From Agrobacterium salinitolerans (lineage in GTDB: Bacteria > Pseudomonadota > Alphaproteobacteria > Rhizobiales > Rhizobiaceae), in assembly GCF_002008225.1 (NCBI RefSeq), contig NZ_MRDH01000021.1, positions 93,647 through 157,646 of the forward strand: 64,000 nucleotides of DNA, written 5' to 3'. Numbering within the stretch: position 1 is the stretch's first letter; each line of letters starts with the position of its first letter. The translations under genes and the position numbers were made by a program. Shown here piece by piece: positions 1 through 7,687 of this stretch. The notes under the pieces are model-generated. The model saw only the letters and a list, made by a program, of their open reading frames with translations, did not search any database and was not told where the DNA came from.

Positions 1-1047
1 CATCCACTGCTTGCCGCCTTCGGTTTTCAGGCCCGGCAGGAAGACTTTCGCCTTGGTTAGCAGCGCCTCGGAACGGGCGAAATTCGCCGGAAGCTCGAGC
101 CCGCCCAGTTCCACGGCACCGCCAACACGGATACCGGAGGAAAGGCGGGTAACAACAAAACCATGGCCGCCAAAAGTCACCTGCGTGCGCAGATCGAATG
201 CGCCAGACGGCAGGGTTGTATTATACCCCCGTTCGGTTTCCAGCGGAATTTTTTCCCCGAGCGAACGGGCGATACGATGCGAAAAGGCGCCGGCCGCCAG
301 CACCACCTTGGCGGCCTTGCGGGTGCGCCCATCATGGCTTACCACCTCGACACCGTCTTCCAGGGGTCGAAGCGAAGCGATATCGAGGCATTCGATACGC
401 CCGCCGATGGTGCGGAAATGATCGGCCAGCGCCAGCGTATAAAGCTTGGGGTCGGCGATGGAATACCAGCCGGGCGTAAAGGTGCCGCAGGTAAAACGCG
501 GCGCGATGCCGGGCTGTATCTCGGCCATCTGTTCGGCATTGAGATGCCGGAACTCGATGCCGTGACGTTCGCGCGCCTTCCAGCCGGCAAGCGAGGCTTC
601 GAATTCCGCCTCGCTTTCATAGACCTGAAGGTTCCCCTCCTTGCGCAGCATCGCAATCGTGTCCGTCTTTTTGAGGAACGGCTCCAGCTCTGCCTTGGAA
701 AGGTCCATCAGCGCCGTCTGGGCGGCGGTGGAATGTTCCACCTTCGAAGCGGCGCAGGCCCGCCAGAACCGGAACATCCACGGCGCGATCTTCAGCGCAT
801 AGGCCGGCGGCACGCTGAGCGGCCCGAGCGGATCGAGAAGCCACTTCGGCGCTTTCCAGAGAATGCCTGGCGATGCCAGCGGGAGAATATCGGTGAAAGC
901 GAAGGCGCCGGCATTGCCGGCGGACGCGCCCGCCGCCGGTCCTTCACGGTCGATGACCGTGACCGACAGGCCGCGGCCCTGCGCCGCGATTGCCGCCGAG
1001 AGGCCGACAACGCCGGCCCCGATGACGATGACATCATTGGCTGGCAT
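1..1047 (-). CDS. FAD-dependent amino-acid oxidoreductase (DadA family), C-terminus outside window
   Basis: The frame reads from an ATG at 1045-1047 leftward off the window edge, so about 349 N-terminal residues are visible. The start has the Rossmann FAD motif VIVIGAGVVGLSAAI at residues 6-20, with ERxG-like spacing to VIDREG, as in DadA/glycine-oxidase deaminating oxidases. Its ATG overlaps the stop of the upstream ABC ATPase by one base, so it is the last visible gene of the transport operon. With the Ldh2-type reductase and DapA-type lyase nearby, a D-hydroxyproline or D-proline dehydrogenase role is likely. That role is inferred from context; the family call is secure. Confidence 0.85.
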   Translation of the reverse strand, partial: MPANDVIVIGAGVVGLSAAIAAQGRGLSVTVIDREGPAAGASAGNAGAFAFTDILPLASPGILWKAPKWLLDPLGPLSVPPAYALKIAPWMFRFWRACAASKVEHSTAAQTALMDLSKAELEPFLKKTDTIAMLRKEGNLQVYESEAEFEASLAGWKARERHGIEFRHLNAEQMAEIQPGIAPRFTCGTFTPGWYSIADPKLYTLALADHFRTIGGRIECLDIASLRPLEDGVEVVSHDGRTRKAAKVVLAAGAFSHRIARSLGEKIPLETERGYNTTLPSGAFDLRTQVTFGGHGFVVTRLSSGIRVGGAVELGGLELPANFARSEALLTKAKVFLPGLKTEGGKQWM

Positions 1048-1769
1048 TACCGCACGCTCGCCAGAAACTTCTGCGTTTCAGGATGCTGCGGTGCGCCGAA
1101 GAGCTGATCCGGCGTGCCGATTTCCGCCATGACGCCCTGATGGAAGAAGGCGACGCGGTTCGAGACATCGCGGGCGAAGGCCATTTCGTGCGTGACGCAG
1201 ATCATCGTCATGCCCTCATCCGCCAGCATCTTAAGCGTATCAAGCACTTCGCCCACCAGCATCGGGTCGAGCGCAGACGTGACTTCATCGAACAGCATAT
1301 ATTCCGGCGACATGGCAAGCGCACGGGCAATCGCCATTCGCTGCTGCTGACCGCCCGACATGCGGTTCGGATAGACCTTCAGCTTTTCGGCAAGACCCAC
1401 ATGGGTCAGTTGTTTGACCGCAATCTCTTCGGCCTGCTCCTTCGAGATACCGAGCACCTTGCGCGGCGCGAGCATGACGTTTTCCAGCACCGTCAAATGC
1501 GGAAAGGCGTTCCATTGCTGGAAGACGATGCCGACCTTGCGGCGCAGCGTGTTGAGGTCTGTCGATTTGGCGTGCACCTCGGTGCCGTCGATGACGATCT
1601 TGCCGCTGTCGATCGGCTCAAGGCCGTTGATGCAGGTCAGCAGGGTCGATTTGCCGGAACCGGAGCCGCCGATGATGGTGACAACCTCGCCCTTGTTGAC
1701 GGTGAGGTTGATCCCTTTCAGAACCTCCAGCGGGCCGAAGGATTTGCGGACGTTTTCGATCTCAATCAT
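1047..1769 (-). CDS. Polar amino-acid ABC transporter ATP-binding protein
   Basis: A 240-residue cytoplasmic ATPase of the HisP/GlnQ class. Walker A GGSGSGKS lies near residues 34-41, the Q-loop VFQQWNAFPH near 83, the signature MSGGQQQR near 137, and Walker B YMLFDEVTSALDP near 157, followed by the H-loop VTHEM. The length is typical of the family. It overlaps the preceding permease by 8 bp and the following oxidoreductase by 1 bp, so translation is probably coupled. It should energise import of the amino or imino acid that the neighbouring enzymes degrade. Confidence 0.93.
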   Translation of the reverse strand: MIEIENVRKSFGPLEVLKGINLTVNKGEVVTIIGGSGSGKSTLLTCINGLEPIDSGKIVIDGTEVHAKSTDLNTLRRKVGIVFQQWNAFPHLTVLENVMLAPRKVLGISKEQAEEIAVKQLTHVGLAEKLKVYPNRMSGGQQQRMAIARALAMSPEYMLFDEVTSALDPMLVGEVLDTLKMLADEGMTMICVTHEMAFARDVSNRVAFFHQGVMAEIGTPDQLFGAPQHPETQKFLASVR

Positions 1770-2415
1770 TGGGGGACCACCGTCTTTCGAGATACCCGCC
1801 GAAACGGGCGATGGGGAAACTGATAAGGAAGTAGATGGCGCCGCAGATCATCAAGATCGTCAGCGGCTCCTGCAGGCGGGTGACAAGGATCTGCGAGGCA
1901 CGCAGAAGTTCGATGAGGCCGAGCCAAAGAACGAGCGCCGAATCCTTCATGACACCGAGCGTGAGCCCGATCCACGCCGGCAATGACACGCGCGTGGCGA
2001 GCGGCAGCACAATGTAGCGCATGTCCTGGGACCAGGTCATGCCGAGCGACCGGCAGGCGCGGCGGGTGTTCGACGGTACTGCTTCGATGCCGCCACGCAC
2101 GATTTCGGTGCAATAGGCAGCGGTATAAAGCGACAGAACCACGCAGGACGTTGTGAACGGCGGCCAGCCGAGCTTTGCGATCGACTGGAAGGCGTTGCCG
2201 AGAACAAGCTGGATCAGCAGCGGTACGGAACGGAAAATATCCAGAACGAAGGTCAGCGGCAGCGACCAATAGGGTCCGAACTGGAAACGGATGACGCCGA
2301 AGATGATACCCAGAATAGTGCCGGCCGTGACGGCAACGGCGGTGACGGCAAGCGTCATGCCGGCACCCTTGGCCAGAAAAGCGAGATCACTCCAGGTGAG
2401 AGCGGTTTCAAACAT
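1762..2415 (-). CDS. Polar amino-acid ABC transporter permease
   Basis: A 217-residue inner-membrane permease of the HisM/GlnP type. Hydrophobic segments lie near residues 20-45, 55-75, 85-100 and 185-205. The EAA-loop region contains RRACRSLGMTWSQDMRYIVLPLA, which contacts the ATPase. A GAGAGGTGAGCC stretch before the ATG is a good ribosome-binding site. It is the second of two adjacent permeases, which together would form the heterodimeric channel. Confidence 0.92.
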   Translation of the reverse strand: MFETALTWSDLAFLAKGAGMTLAVTAVAVTAGTILGIIFGVIRFQFGPYWSLPLTFVLDIFRSVPLLIQLVLGNAFQSIAKLGWPPFTTSCVVLSLYTAAYCTEIVRGGIEAVPSNTRRACRSLGMTWSQDMRYIVLPLATRVSLPAWIGLTLGVMKDSALVLWLGLIELLRASQILVTRLQEPLTILMICGAIYFLISFPIARFGGYLERRWSPND

Positions 2416-2427
2416 GGCTCACCTCTC

Positions 2428-3093
2428 TCAATAACGGAACAGACGCGCGGCCAGCAATCTGGCGGCGAGCGTGACGATCTTGGCGATCACGTAATAGATG
2501 ACCGCGGCGAGCGCGAAAAATTCGAAAGTGCGGAACGAACGGGCGTTCAAGGCCTGCGTGACACCGGCGAGATCCGTATTCATGCCGACGGTGACACCGA
2601 GCGAGGTCATGAGGATCGCCCAGATCATCTGGTTGGTGGCAGGTAGAAACGCAACGCGCAGCATTTGCGGCAGGATGATCAGCCGGAAGGTCTGCATCGA
2701 GGTCATGCCGAGCGAACGGCCCGACCGCGTCTGCGTATCGGGAATGGCTTTCAGCGCGCCACGGAAATTCTCCGCAAGGTAACCGGCATTGTTGAAGGCG
2801 ATGCCGACCAGAAGCGCCGTATAGGGGCTGAGGTGAATGCCGAAATTGCCAAGACCGAAATGGGCCATGTAAATCTGGAACAGCGCCGGCGTGTTGCGGG
2901 CGATTTCCACCCAGACGGCGGCGAAAGCGCCGAGAATGCGGTTGCCGGAGAGCCGGCACAACGTCAGCACGATGGCGCAGGAAAGACCGATCACCATCGA
3001 CAGAATGGCGATCTGCAGCGTCACCACCGCACCGTCCAGAAGCTGCGGCAAAGCCTTCAGCGCCTGATTCCAGTGGAATGTATAGTTGAACAT
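2428..3093 (-). CDS. Polar amino-acid ABC transporter permease
   Basis: A 221-residue inner-membrane permease beginning MFNYTFHW. I chose this ATG over an upstream one at 3135 because an AAAAGGCGGG ribosome-binding site precedes it and family members start here. The EAA loop includes RSLGMTSMQTFRLIILPQ, and the Pfam BPD_transp_1 pattern of five hydrophobic segments is visible. It ends 12 bp before the next permease. It pairs with that permease as the channel of the importer whose binding protein is upstream. Confidence 0.91.
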   Translation of the reverse strand: MFNYTFHWNQALKALPQLLDGAVVTLQIAILSMVIGLSCAIVLTLCRLSGNRILGAFAAVWVEIARNTPALFQIYMAHFGLGNFGIHLSPYTALLVGIAFNNAGYLAENFRGALKAIPDTQTRSGRSLGMTSMQTFRLIILPQMLRVAFLPATNQMIWAILMTSLGVTVGMNTDLAGVTQALNARSFRTFEFFALAAVIYYVIAKIVTLAARLLAARLFRY

Positions 3094-3165
3094 GAAGCGT
3101 CCCGCCTTTTCATAAACGATCAACGGCGCGATCATTTTGACCGCGCCGTTTACGAAAAGTCCTGA

Positions 3166-3972
3166 TCAGCGATAAACGCCGTTGACGGTGAGCGAGGGAA
3201 CTTCGCCGCCAACCCATTTTTCATAGAGTTCGGCGTAACGGCCGGTGCGAACCTGCTGGTTGATGAAAAGGTTCAGATAGTTGATGAAGCCATATTCATC
3301 GCGGTTGGTGAACAGCGACACGTAGTCGATGTCATAAGGCGCCTTGCCGACGACAGAGACGCCTGCGAACTTGCCGCTCTTGACGGTCGACTGCGCAACG
3401 GTGGAGGTGGAGACGGTGGCGTCGATCTGGCCCTGGCTAAGCGCAAGGAACACGTCAGCCTGCGTCTGGTAAGGACGGAACTCGCCCACGCCCCATTCCT
3501 TGACTGTCTTTTCGAGCGCGATGGCTTCGAAAGTGCCGGCGGTTGCACCAACCGTCTTGCCCTTCATGTCTTCGAAGGACTTGATGCCGGACTTGTCGTT
3601 GGCGGTGACAGCCATTTCAAAGGCAAAGTAAGGCACGGTCATGCCGACCGTCTTGGCGCGTTCCAGCGTATCAGACGTAGAGGCAACGCCGACGTCGACG
3701 CGTCCGGACATCAGCGCCGGAATACGCTCGGGGAACGGGGTCTCGACGATTTCAGCCGTGACGCCAAGCACCTTGGCCAGATCGTTGCAATAATCGACGT
3801 CAAAACCAACAGGGTTATTGGCATCATCACGCGCGCCCATGGGCGGGAAATCGAGCACAACAGCGCAACGCAGCGTGCCGGAGGAAATAATGTCGTCGAG
3901 TTTGTCGGCCTTGGCCGGCGTAATAGCGAAAGTGGCGGCCAGAAGGCCGGCGATGATGACCGATTTTTTCAT
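3166..3972 (-). CDS. Periplasmic amino-acid-binding protein (SBP family 3)
   Basis: A 268-residue solute-binding protein. The signal peptide MKKSVIIAGLLAATFAITPAKA is followed by a mature part starting DKLDDIISSG. GFDVDYCNDLAKVLG and KGKTVGATAGTFEA are typical of family-3 polar amino-acid receptors. The ATG at 3970-3972 follows GGGAGC; an in-frame extension to 4143 has no signal-peptide logic and was rejected. It is the first gene of the transport operon and lies divergent from the Ldh2-type reductase. Two half-conserved palindromes sit in the shared promoter region, consistent with GntR control. Confidence 0.92.
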   Translation of the reverse strand: MKKSVIIAGLLAATFAITPAKADKLDDIISSGTLRCAVVLDFPPMGARDDANNPVGFDVDYCNDLAKVLGVTAEIVETPFPERIPALMSGRVDVGVASTSDTLERAKTVGMTVPYFAFEMAVTANDKSGIKSFEDMKGKTVGATAGTFEAIALEKTVKEWGVGEFRPYQTQADVFLALSQGQIDATVSTSTVAQSTVKSGKFAGVSVVGKAPYDIDYVSLFTNRDEYGFINYLNLFINQQVRTGRYAELYEKWVGGEVPSLTVNGVYR

Positions 3973-4060
3973 TGTTGATTTGCTCCCATCAATTGGTCTG
4001 CCTTTGAAGGCGCGGTCACTATTTCCCCATGAAGGCGATAAATCAACACAAAAATACAAT

Positions 4061-4070
4061 GAGTATACAA
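4061..4070. promoter_or_regulatory. Candidate GntR/FCD operator upstream of the binding-protein gene
   Basis: GAGTATACAA matches eight of the ten positions of TTGTATACAA. It lies 89 bp upstream of the binding-protein start. Similar decamers occur at 4311, 6690 and 7424, all in promoters of this cluster, so the GntR protein at 6712-7410 is the natural candidate to bind them. This is inferred from recurrence only. Confidence 0.5.
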
Positions 4071-4310
4071 AAAGAATTTTTGCATATGCGAACGAGTGAG
4101 GTGTCACGGATTGCCCAAGTAAGCTTGCGCATGGAGGGAACAACAGCCCAAGTCCTTGGACTGAAACACTCTTTCCAACACACAGACGCGCGCCGGCCGG
4201 TTTCTTGCGACAAGCACCAGAATGATGGTTAGGGTATCTTCATGTCTGACGGGCTGGCCTTTTGCTCTGACCGAGCTTCACAGAAAAGACCCATTGCAAT
4301 ACTCACACCT

Positions 4311-4320
4311 TTGTATACTT
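4311..4320. promoter_or_regulatory. Candidate GntR/FCD operator upstream of the Ldh2-type reductase
   Basis: TTGTATACTT matches TTGTATACAA at eight of ten positions and lies 40 bp upstream of the reductase ATG, where it would overlap a promoter. It mirrors the site at 4061 on the other side of the divergent region. Confidence 0.5.
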
Positions 4321-4359
4321 TATGTATTCAAAATGTGCAAACCCTATCGGAGGACTATG

Positions 4360-5397
4360 ATGAGCGACACGACCACCTTGACCATTGAGGCGCTTTTCCA
4401 GCGGGTCGAGTCGATTTTCTTGAGGGCCGGCCTCAACGCCGTGCAGTCGGGAGCGCTGGCGCGCGTCATTACAGCCGGTGAGCGGGACGCCTGCAAGTCC
4501 CACGGAATCTACCGTATCGAAGGCGCGCTCCGCACCGTCAAAGCCGGCAAGGTAAAGCCCGATGCGATACCTGAGGTGGCTGAAGACGATGGCACGGCCA
4601 TCGTGAAGGTTAATGCCAATGGCGGCTTCGCCAACCCTGCCTTCGAACTCGGCCTGCCGGTTCTGGCGGAACGCGCAAAGCGCCTGGGCGTTGCCGCGCT
4701 CGTCATCAATGACTGCACCCATTTTTCGGCGCTCTGGCCTGAAGTGGAGGGGCTGACCTCGAACGGGCTCGCCGGTCTGGTAATGTGCCCGAGCTATTCC
4801 ACCGTCGCGCCGACGGGAGGAACCAAGCCGCTGCTCGGCACCAACCCCTTCGCTTTCGGCTGGCCGCGCAAAGGCACTTCGCCTTATGTCTTCGATTTTG
4901 CGACATCCGTTGCCGCCCGCGGAGAGATAGAACTGCATCGACGCGCGGGGAAATCCCTACCCGAAGGCTGGGCGGTCGACGCCGATGGCAATCCGACGAC
5001 GGACCCCGAGGCGGCCCTTGCCGGTGCCATGTTGCCCTTTGGCGGCCACAAGGGTTCTGCCATCGGCACGATGATCGAGCTTCTCGCCGGCATCATGATC
5101 GGCGACCTCACCAGCCCCGAAGTGCTGGACTATCTCGGCACCACCACGCTTGCGCCCTTCCATGGTGAGTTGATCGTCGCCTTCTCGCCGGAAGCCTTCG
5201 CCAAGGGGCGCCCGGGGGATCCCTTCCAGCGCGCGGAAGCACTGTTCGACGCCATCATCGGCCAAGGCGCCCGCCTGCCCTCCGGCCGCCGCTTCACTGC
5301 CCGCGCCAAATCCGAAAATGAAGGCGTTACATTGACCGCAGAAGAAATGGCCGGCCTCGAGCGGTTGCTGGAGAATGGTCTGGCGGCGGTCTCCTGA
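4360..5397 (+). CDS. Ldh2/malate-dehydrogenase-family oxidoreductase, probable delta1-pyrroline-2-carboxylate reductase
   Basis: A 345-residue NAD(P)H-dependent enzyme of the malate/L-lactate/ureidoglycolate dehydrogenase family (type-2 LDH). Family segments include ACKSHGIYR (catalytic His region), INDCTHFSALWP, LLGTNPFAFGWP, FDFATSV and the late FGGHKGSAIG loop. Two ATGs occur at 4357 and 4360; I chose the second because GGAGG at 4349-4353 is then six bases away. Members of this family reduce delta1-pyrroline-2-carboxylate or delta1-piperidine-2-carboxylate, which fits the D-amino-acid oxidase and DapA-type lyase here. The exact substrate is inferred. Confidence 0.85.
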   Translation: MSDTTTLTIEALFQRVESIFLRAGLNAVQSGALARVITAGERDACKSHGIYRIEGALRTVKAGKVKPDAIPEVAEDDGTAIVKVNANGGFANPAFELGLPVLAERAKRLGVAALVINDCTHFSALWPEVEGLTSNGLAGLVMCPSYSTVAPTGGTKPLLGTNPFAFGWPRKGTSPYVFDFATSVAARGEIELHRRAGKSLPEGWAVDADGNPTTDPEAALAGAMLPFGGHKGSAIGTMIELLAGIMIGDLTSPEVLDYLGTTTLAPFHGELIVAFSPEAFAKGRPGDPFQRAEALFDAIIGQGARLPSGRRFTARAKSENEGVTLTAEEMAGLERLLENGLAAVS

Positions 5398-5592
5398 CTG
5401 TGTCAGAGAACAATATATATATATATAAGGCCCGCGGCCCGGTGCAGAGTTGACGACGCCGAGAGAATATCCACTCTTCATCACCAGCTTCGTGGGGATT
5501 GTAGCTGGCAAAAAAATTTAAACGGACAGCCGTGGGACAAGTCCGGGGTGACGTCGAAGCCAAGAAACGCTCAAACCTCATAAATGAAATAA

Positions 5593-5613
5593 AGGCCCGC
5601 AATTTGCGGGCCT
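5593..5613. terminator. Bidirectional Rho-independent terminator
   Basis: AGGCCCGCA pairs perfectly with TGCGGGCCT across a three-base loop. T-rich tracts follow on both strands. It sits between the convergent reductase (+) and DapA-type (-) genes and can serve both. Confidence 0.85.
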
Positions 5614-5637
5614 CTTGTTTTCACATCAGCGGCTGCT

Positions 5638-6603
5638 TTAGGTAGCCTTGCAGGCCTGCACCGCGCCCGGAAGCTTGCTCCAATCGGCATACCAGCTGTT
5701 GAAAAGCTTGAACTGCGCCTCGACATAACCGCGCTGACTGTCGGTCAGGGCGTCGGTTTCGTTGAAGTGCAGCGTGTATTCCTTGTCGCCCTTCAAAACC
5801 ATCATGTGCTTGAAATAGAGAACCAGATCCGGGCCTTCATCGAAGGACGAGAGAACGGCCAGCGCCTGTTCCAGTTCCAGCGCGCGGGCGCGGGCATCGG
5901 CATCGCCCTTGGCGGCGGCCTGCGACAGCTTGCAGAGGTGAATGACTTCCTTCGGCAGGACATTGCCGATGCCGGTGATGGCGCCGGTGGCGCCGCAATT
6001 GACGAAACCGTGGAAGACTGCCGTATCAACGCCGATCATCAGGGTCACGTCGTCATCGCGGCTGGTGATGTTCTCGGCCGCATAACGCATATCCGCCGGG
6101 CCGCCGAATTCCTTGAAGCCGACGAGGTTCTTGTGTTCGGCGCGCAGCGCGAAGAAGAGGTCGGCGCGGGTGGCGAAACCGTAATAGGGGCTGTTGTAGA
6201 TGACGGCCGGGATTTCCGGTGCAGCCGAAAGAATGGCCTTGAAATGAGCCTTCTGAGCAGCGATGACCGAACCGCGCGACAGAACACGCGGAATGACCAT
6301 CAGACCCTTGGCGCCAACCTTCTGGGCGTGGGCGGCATGGGCAACGGCGGATGCCGTGTTGACCGCGCCGGTACCGACGATAACAGGAATACCGGCCTTC
6401 ACCAGACGCTCCACGCCTTCCATGCGCTGCTCATCCGTCAGGAGCGGCCAGTCGCCCATGGAGCCGCAATAAACGACCGCCGACATGCCATCGGCGATCA
6501 GTTCCTTGCCCTTGCGGACAAGCGCATCGAAATCAGGGCTGCGGTCATCCTTGCAAGGGGTCATCAAGGCGGGAATCACGCCGGAAAAAATGCTGGCCGT
6601 CAT
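5638..6603 (-). CDS. DapA/NAL-family lyase, probable 1-pyrroline-4-hydroxy-2-carboxylate deaminase
   Basis: A 321-residue TIM-barrel aldolase-family enzyme. It shows the GVIPALMTP start, YCGSMGDWPLL, the catalytic-Tyr segment YNSPYYGF and the Schiff-base lysine in VGFKEFGG. Length and motifs fit the DHDPS superfamily. Several features, such as PYYGF and the binding-loop sequence, differ from lysine-pathway DapA. Next to an Ldh2-type reductase and a DadA-type oxidase, deamination of 1-pyrroline-4-hydroxy-2-carboxylate to alpha-ketoglutarate semialdehyde is the best assignment. The superfamily is seen in the sequence; the reaction is inferred. Confidence 0.82.
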   Translation of the reverse strand: MTASIFSGVIPALMTPCKDDRSPDFDALVRKGKELIADGMSAVVYCGSMGDWPLLTDEQRMEGVERLVKAGIPVIVGTGAVNTASAVAHAAHAQKVGAKGLMVIPRVLSRGSVIAAQKAHFKAILSAAPEIPAVIYNSPYYGFATRADLFFALRAEHKNLVGFKEFGGPADMRYAAENITSRDDDVTLMIGVDTAVFHGFVNCGATGAITGIGNVLPKEVIHLCKLSQAAAKGDADARARALELEQALAVLSSFDEGPDLVLYFKHMMVLKGDKEYTLHFNETDALTDSQRGYVEAQFKLFNSWYADWSKLPGAVQACKAT

Positions 6604-6689
6604 TAATAGCTCCTAAGGGACAGTTTTTCGGGAATGGACGCACCTCCGCGCCACCCTTTCGACAAGGACATTACTATCTTGTATTTTAT

Positions 6690-6699
6690 TTGTCGACAA
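6690..6699. promoter_or_regulatory. Perfect TTGTCGACAA palindrome upstream of the DapA-type gene
   Basis: A perfect 10-bp palindrome 87 bp upstream of the lyase start and 13 bp past the end of the GntR gene. ATCGACAAG follows at 6703-6711 as an extra half-site, and TCGACAAG recurs at 6659-6666. This fits TNGTNNNACNA-like operators of GntR/FCD proteins. It is the strongest member of the four-site set. Confidence 0.65.
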
Positions 6700-6711
6700 G
6701 AAATCGACAAG

Positions 6712-7410
6712 CTACAGATTTATTTCCAGCCGTTCGTTTCGCACCAGAAGTTTCTGCACCTGCCGCACGATTTGTTCGGCGTGCTCCCGCGCCAGCCGTT
6801 CGGAAAGAGCGATATCGCGAGCGGCAATCGCCGCAATCATCTCTTCATGATCATCGACGAAGCGCTTGGGCAAACGATCATCATAGGACTGGTAATAAAG
6901 CCTGAGAATGCGCCGTCCCTCATCCAGGAGCCGCTTGAACAGGCTGGTGAAATAAGGATTGCGCCCGGCTTCGGCGATGGAAAGGTGGAGGGCGGCATTG
7001 GTGGAAATCATCGCCAACGCATCCTGCTTCTCGACTGCAATGGCAAATTCCACATTATGGGCGCGGATGCCGGCCAGATCCTCCGGACGGTGATATTGCG
7101 CGGCAAGCTGCGTCGTTACCCGATACATCAGCACCAGCGCGTCGAAATAAGTGTGCATGTTGAGGAAGTCGATATTCGACACCATGGTCGATCGGTTCGG
7201 CAGCGTATCGATCAGCCCCTCGCCCGAAAGCCGCACCAGCGCCTCGCGGATCGGCGTGCGCGACATCTTGAACCGTTCGGCAAGCTGCACCTCATCAATG
7301 GGGCTGCCCGGCGGCAGAACCAGATCGAGAATCTCGTCGCGCAGCAGGTCATAGACCATCTTCACGCCAGAGCCGCGCTTACGCTCGGCAGAAGCAATAA
7401 TATCAGACAT
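6712..7410 (-). CDS. GntR family (FadR/FCD) transcriptional regulator
   Basis: A 232-residue regulator. The N-terminal winged helix includes YDLLRDEILDLVLPPGSPI and the recognition helix MSRTPIREALVRLSGEGLI. The FCD effector domain has metal-ligand histidines in NAALHLSIAEAG, DDHEEMIAAI and AREHAEQI. The ATG at 7408-7410 has GAGGG eight bases upstream; a longer frame to 7545 was rejected. A TTGTCGACA site lies 14 bp upstream, in the leader just before the ribosome-binding site, suggesting autoregulation. It likely controls the hydroxyproline-type cluster. Confidence 0.88.
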   Translation of the reverse strand: MSDIIASAERKRGSGVKMVYDLLRDEILDLVLPPGSPIDEVQLAERFKMSRTPIREALVRLSGEGLIDTLPNRSTMVSNIDFLNMHTYFDALVLMYRVTTQLAAQYHRPEDLAGIRAHNVEFAIAVEKQDALAMISTNAALHLSIAEAGRNPYFTSLFKRLLDEGRRILRLYYQSYDDRLPKRFVDDHEEMIAAIAARDIALSERLAREHAEQIVRQVQKLLVRNERLEINL

Positions 7411-7423
7411 TATCAAATCCCTC

Positions 7424-7433
7424 TTGTCGACAT
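7424..7433. promoter_or_regulatory. Operator-like TTGTCGACAT in the leader of the GntR gene
   Basis: Nine of ten positions match the TTGTCGACAA palindrome at 6690. The position immediately upstream of the ribosome-binding site would let the regulator repress its own gene. Confidence 0.6.
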
Positions 7434-7520
7434 AAAGAGTACTATTATATTTTTCCCCGATCAACGCCGCGCAGCACCGCCGCTTTTTTTGAATGACGGA
7501 ATAATCGTTCGAAAACAACA

Positions 7521-7555
7521 AAAAGCCGTCGCGAAAATTCCACACGACGGCTTTT
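7521..7555 (-). terminator. Rho-independent terminator downstream of the ftsZ paralogue
   Basis: AAAAGCCGTCG pairs with CGACGGCTTTT around a 13-base loop. On the minus strand it is followed by TTTTTG. It lies 132 bp after the ftsZ stop. Confidence 0.75.
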
Positions 7556-7687
7556 GATCGTTCAGTTTGTGGCGCGGGTGCTTAAACGAACGACGATTGA
7601 TCTTGGGAAGCGAGGAGCACGCCGCGTGCCTCTTCCCCCGCCAGGGAGAAGAAACGCCCAGCAGTGTCCCGTCTCAAGCCAGCATCA

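Larger units (their letters stand above)
3973..4359. promoter_or_regulatory. Divergent promoter region between binding protein and Ldh2-type reductase
   Basis: This 387-bp stretch holds no convincing gene. It must contain both divergent promoters. Its clearest signals are GTATACAA at 4063-4070 and TTGTATAC at 4311-4318, annotated separately. The part from 4020 to 4090 is distinctly AT-rich, as expected of a promoter. Confidence 0.6.

Noticed and set aside
5407..5426. AT-dinucleotide run downstream of the reductase gene
   Set aside because: It is a short simple repeat of about ten units; nothing links it to regulation beyond lying before a terminator.
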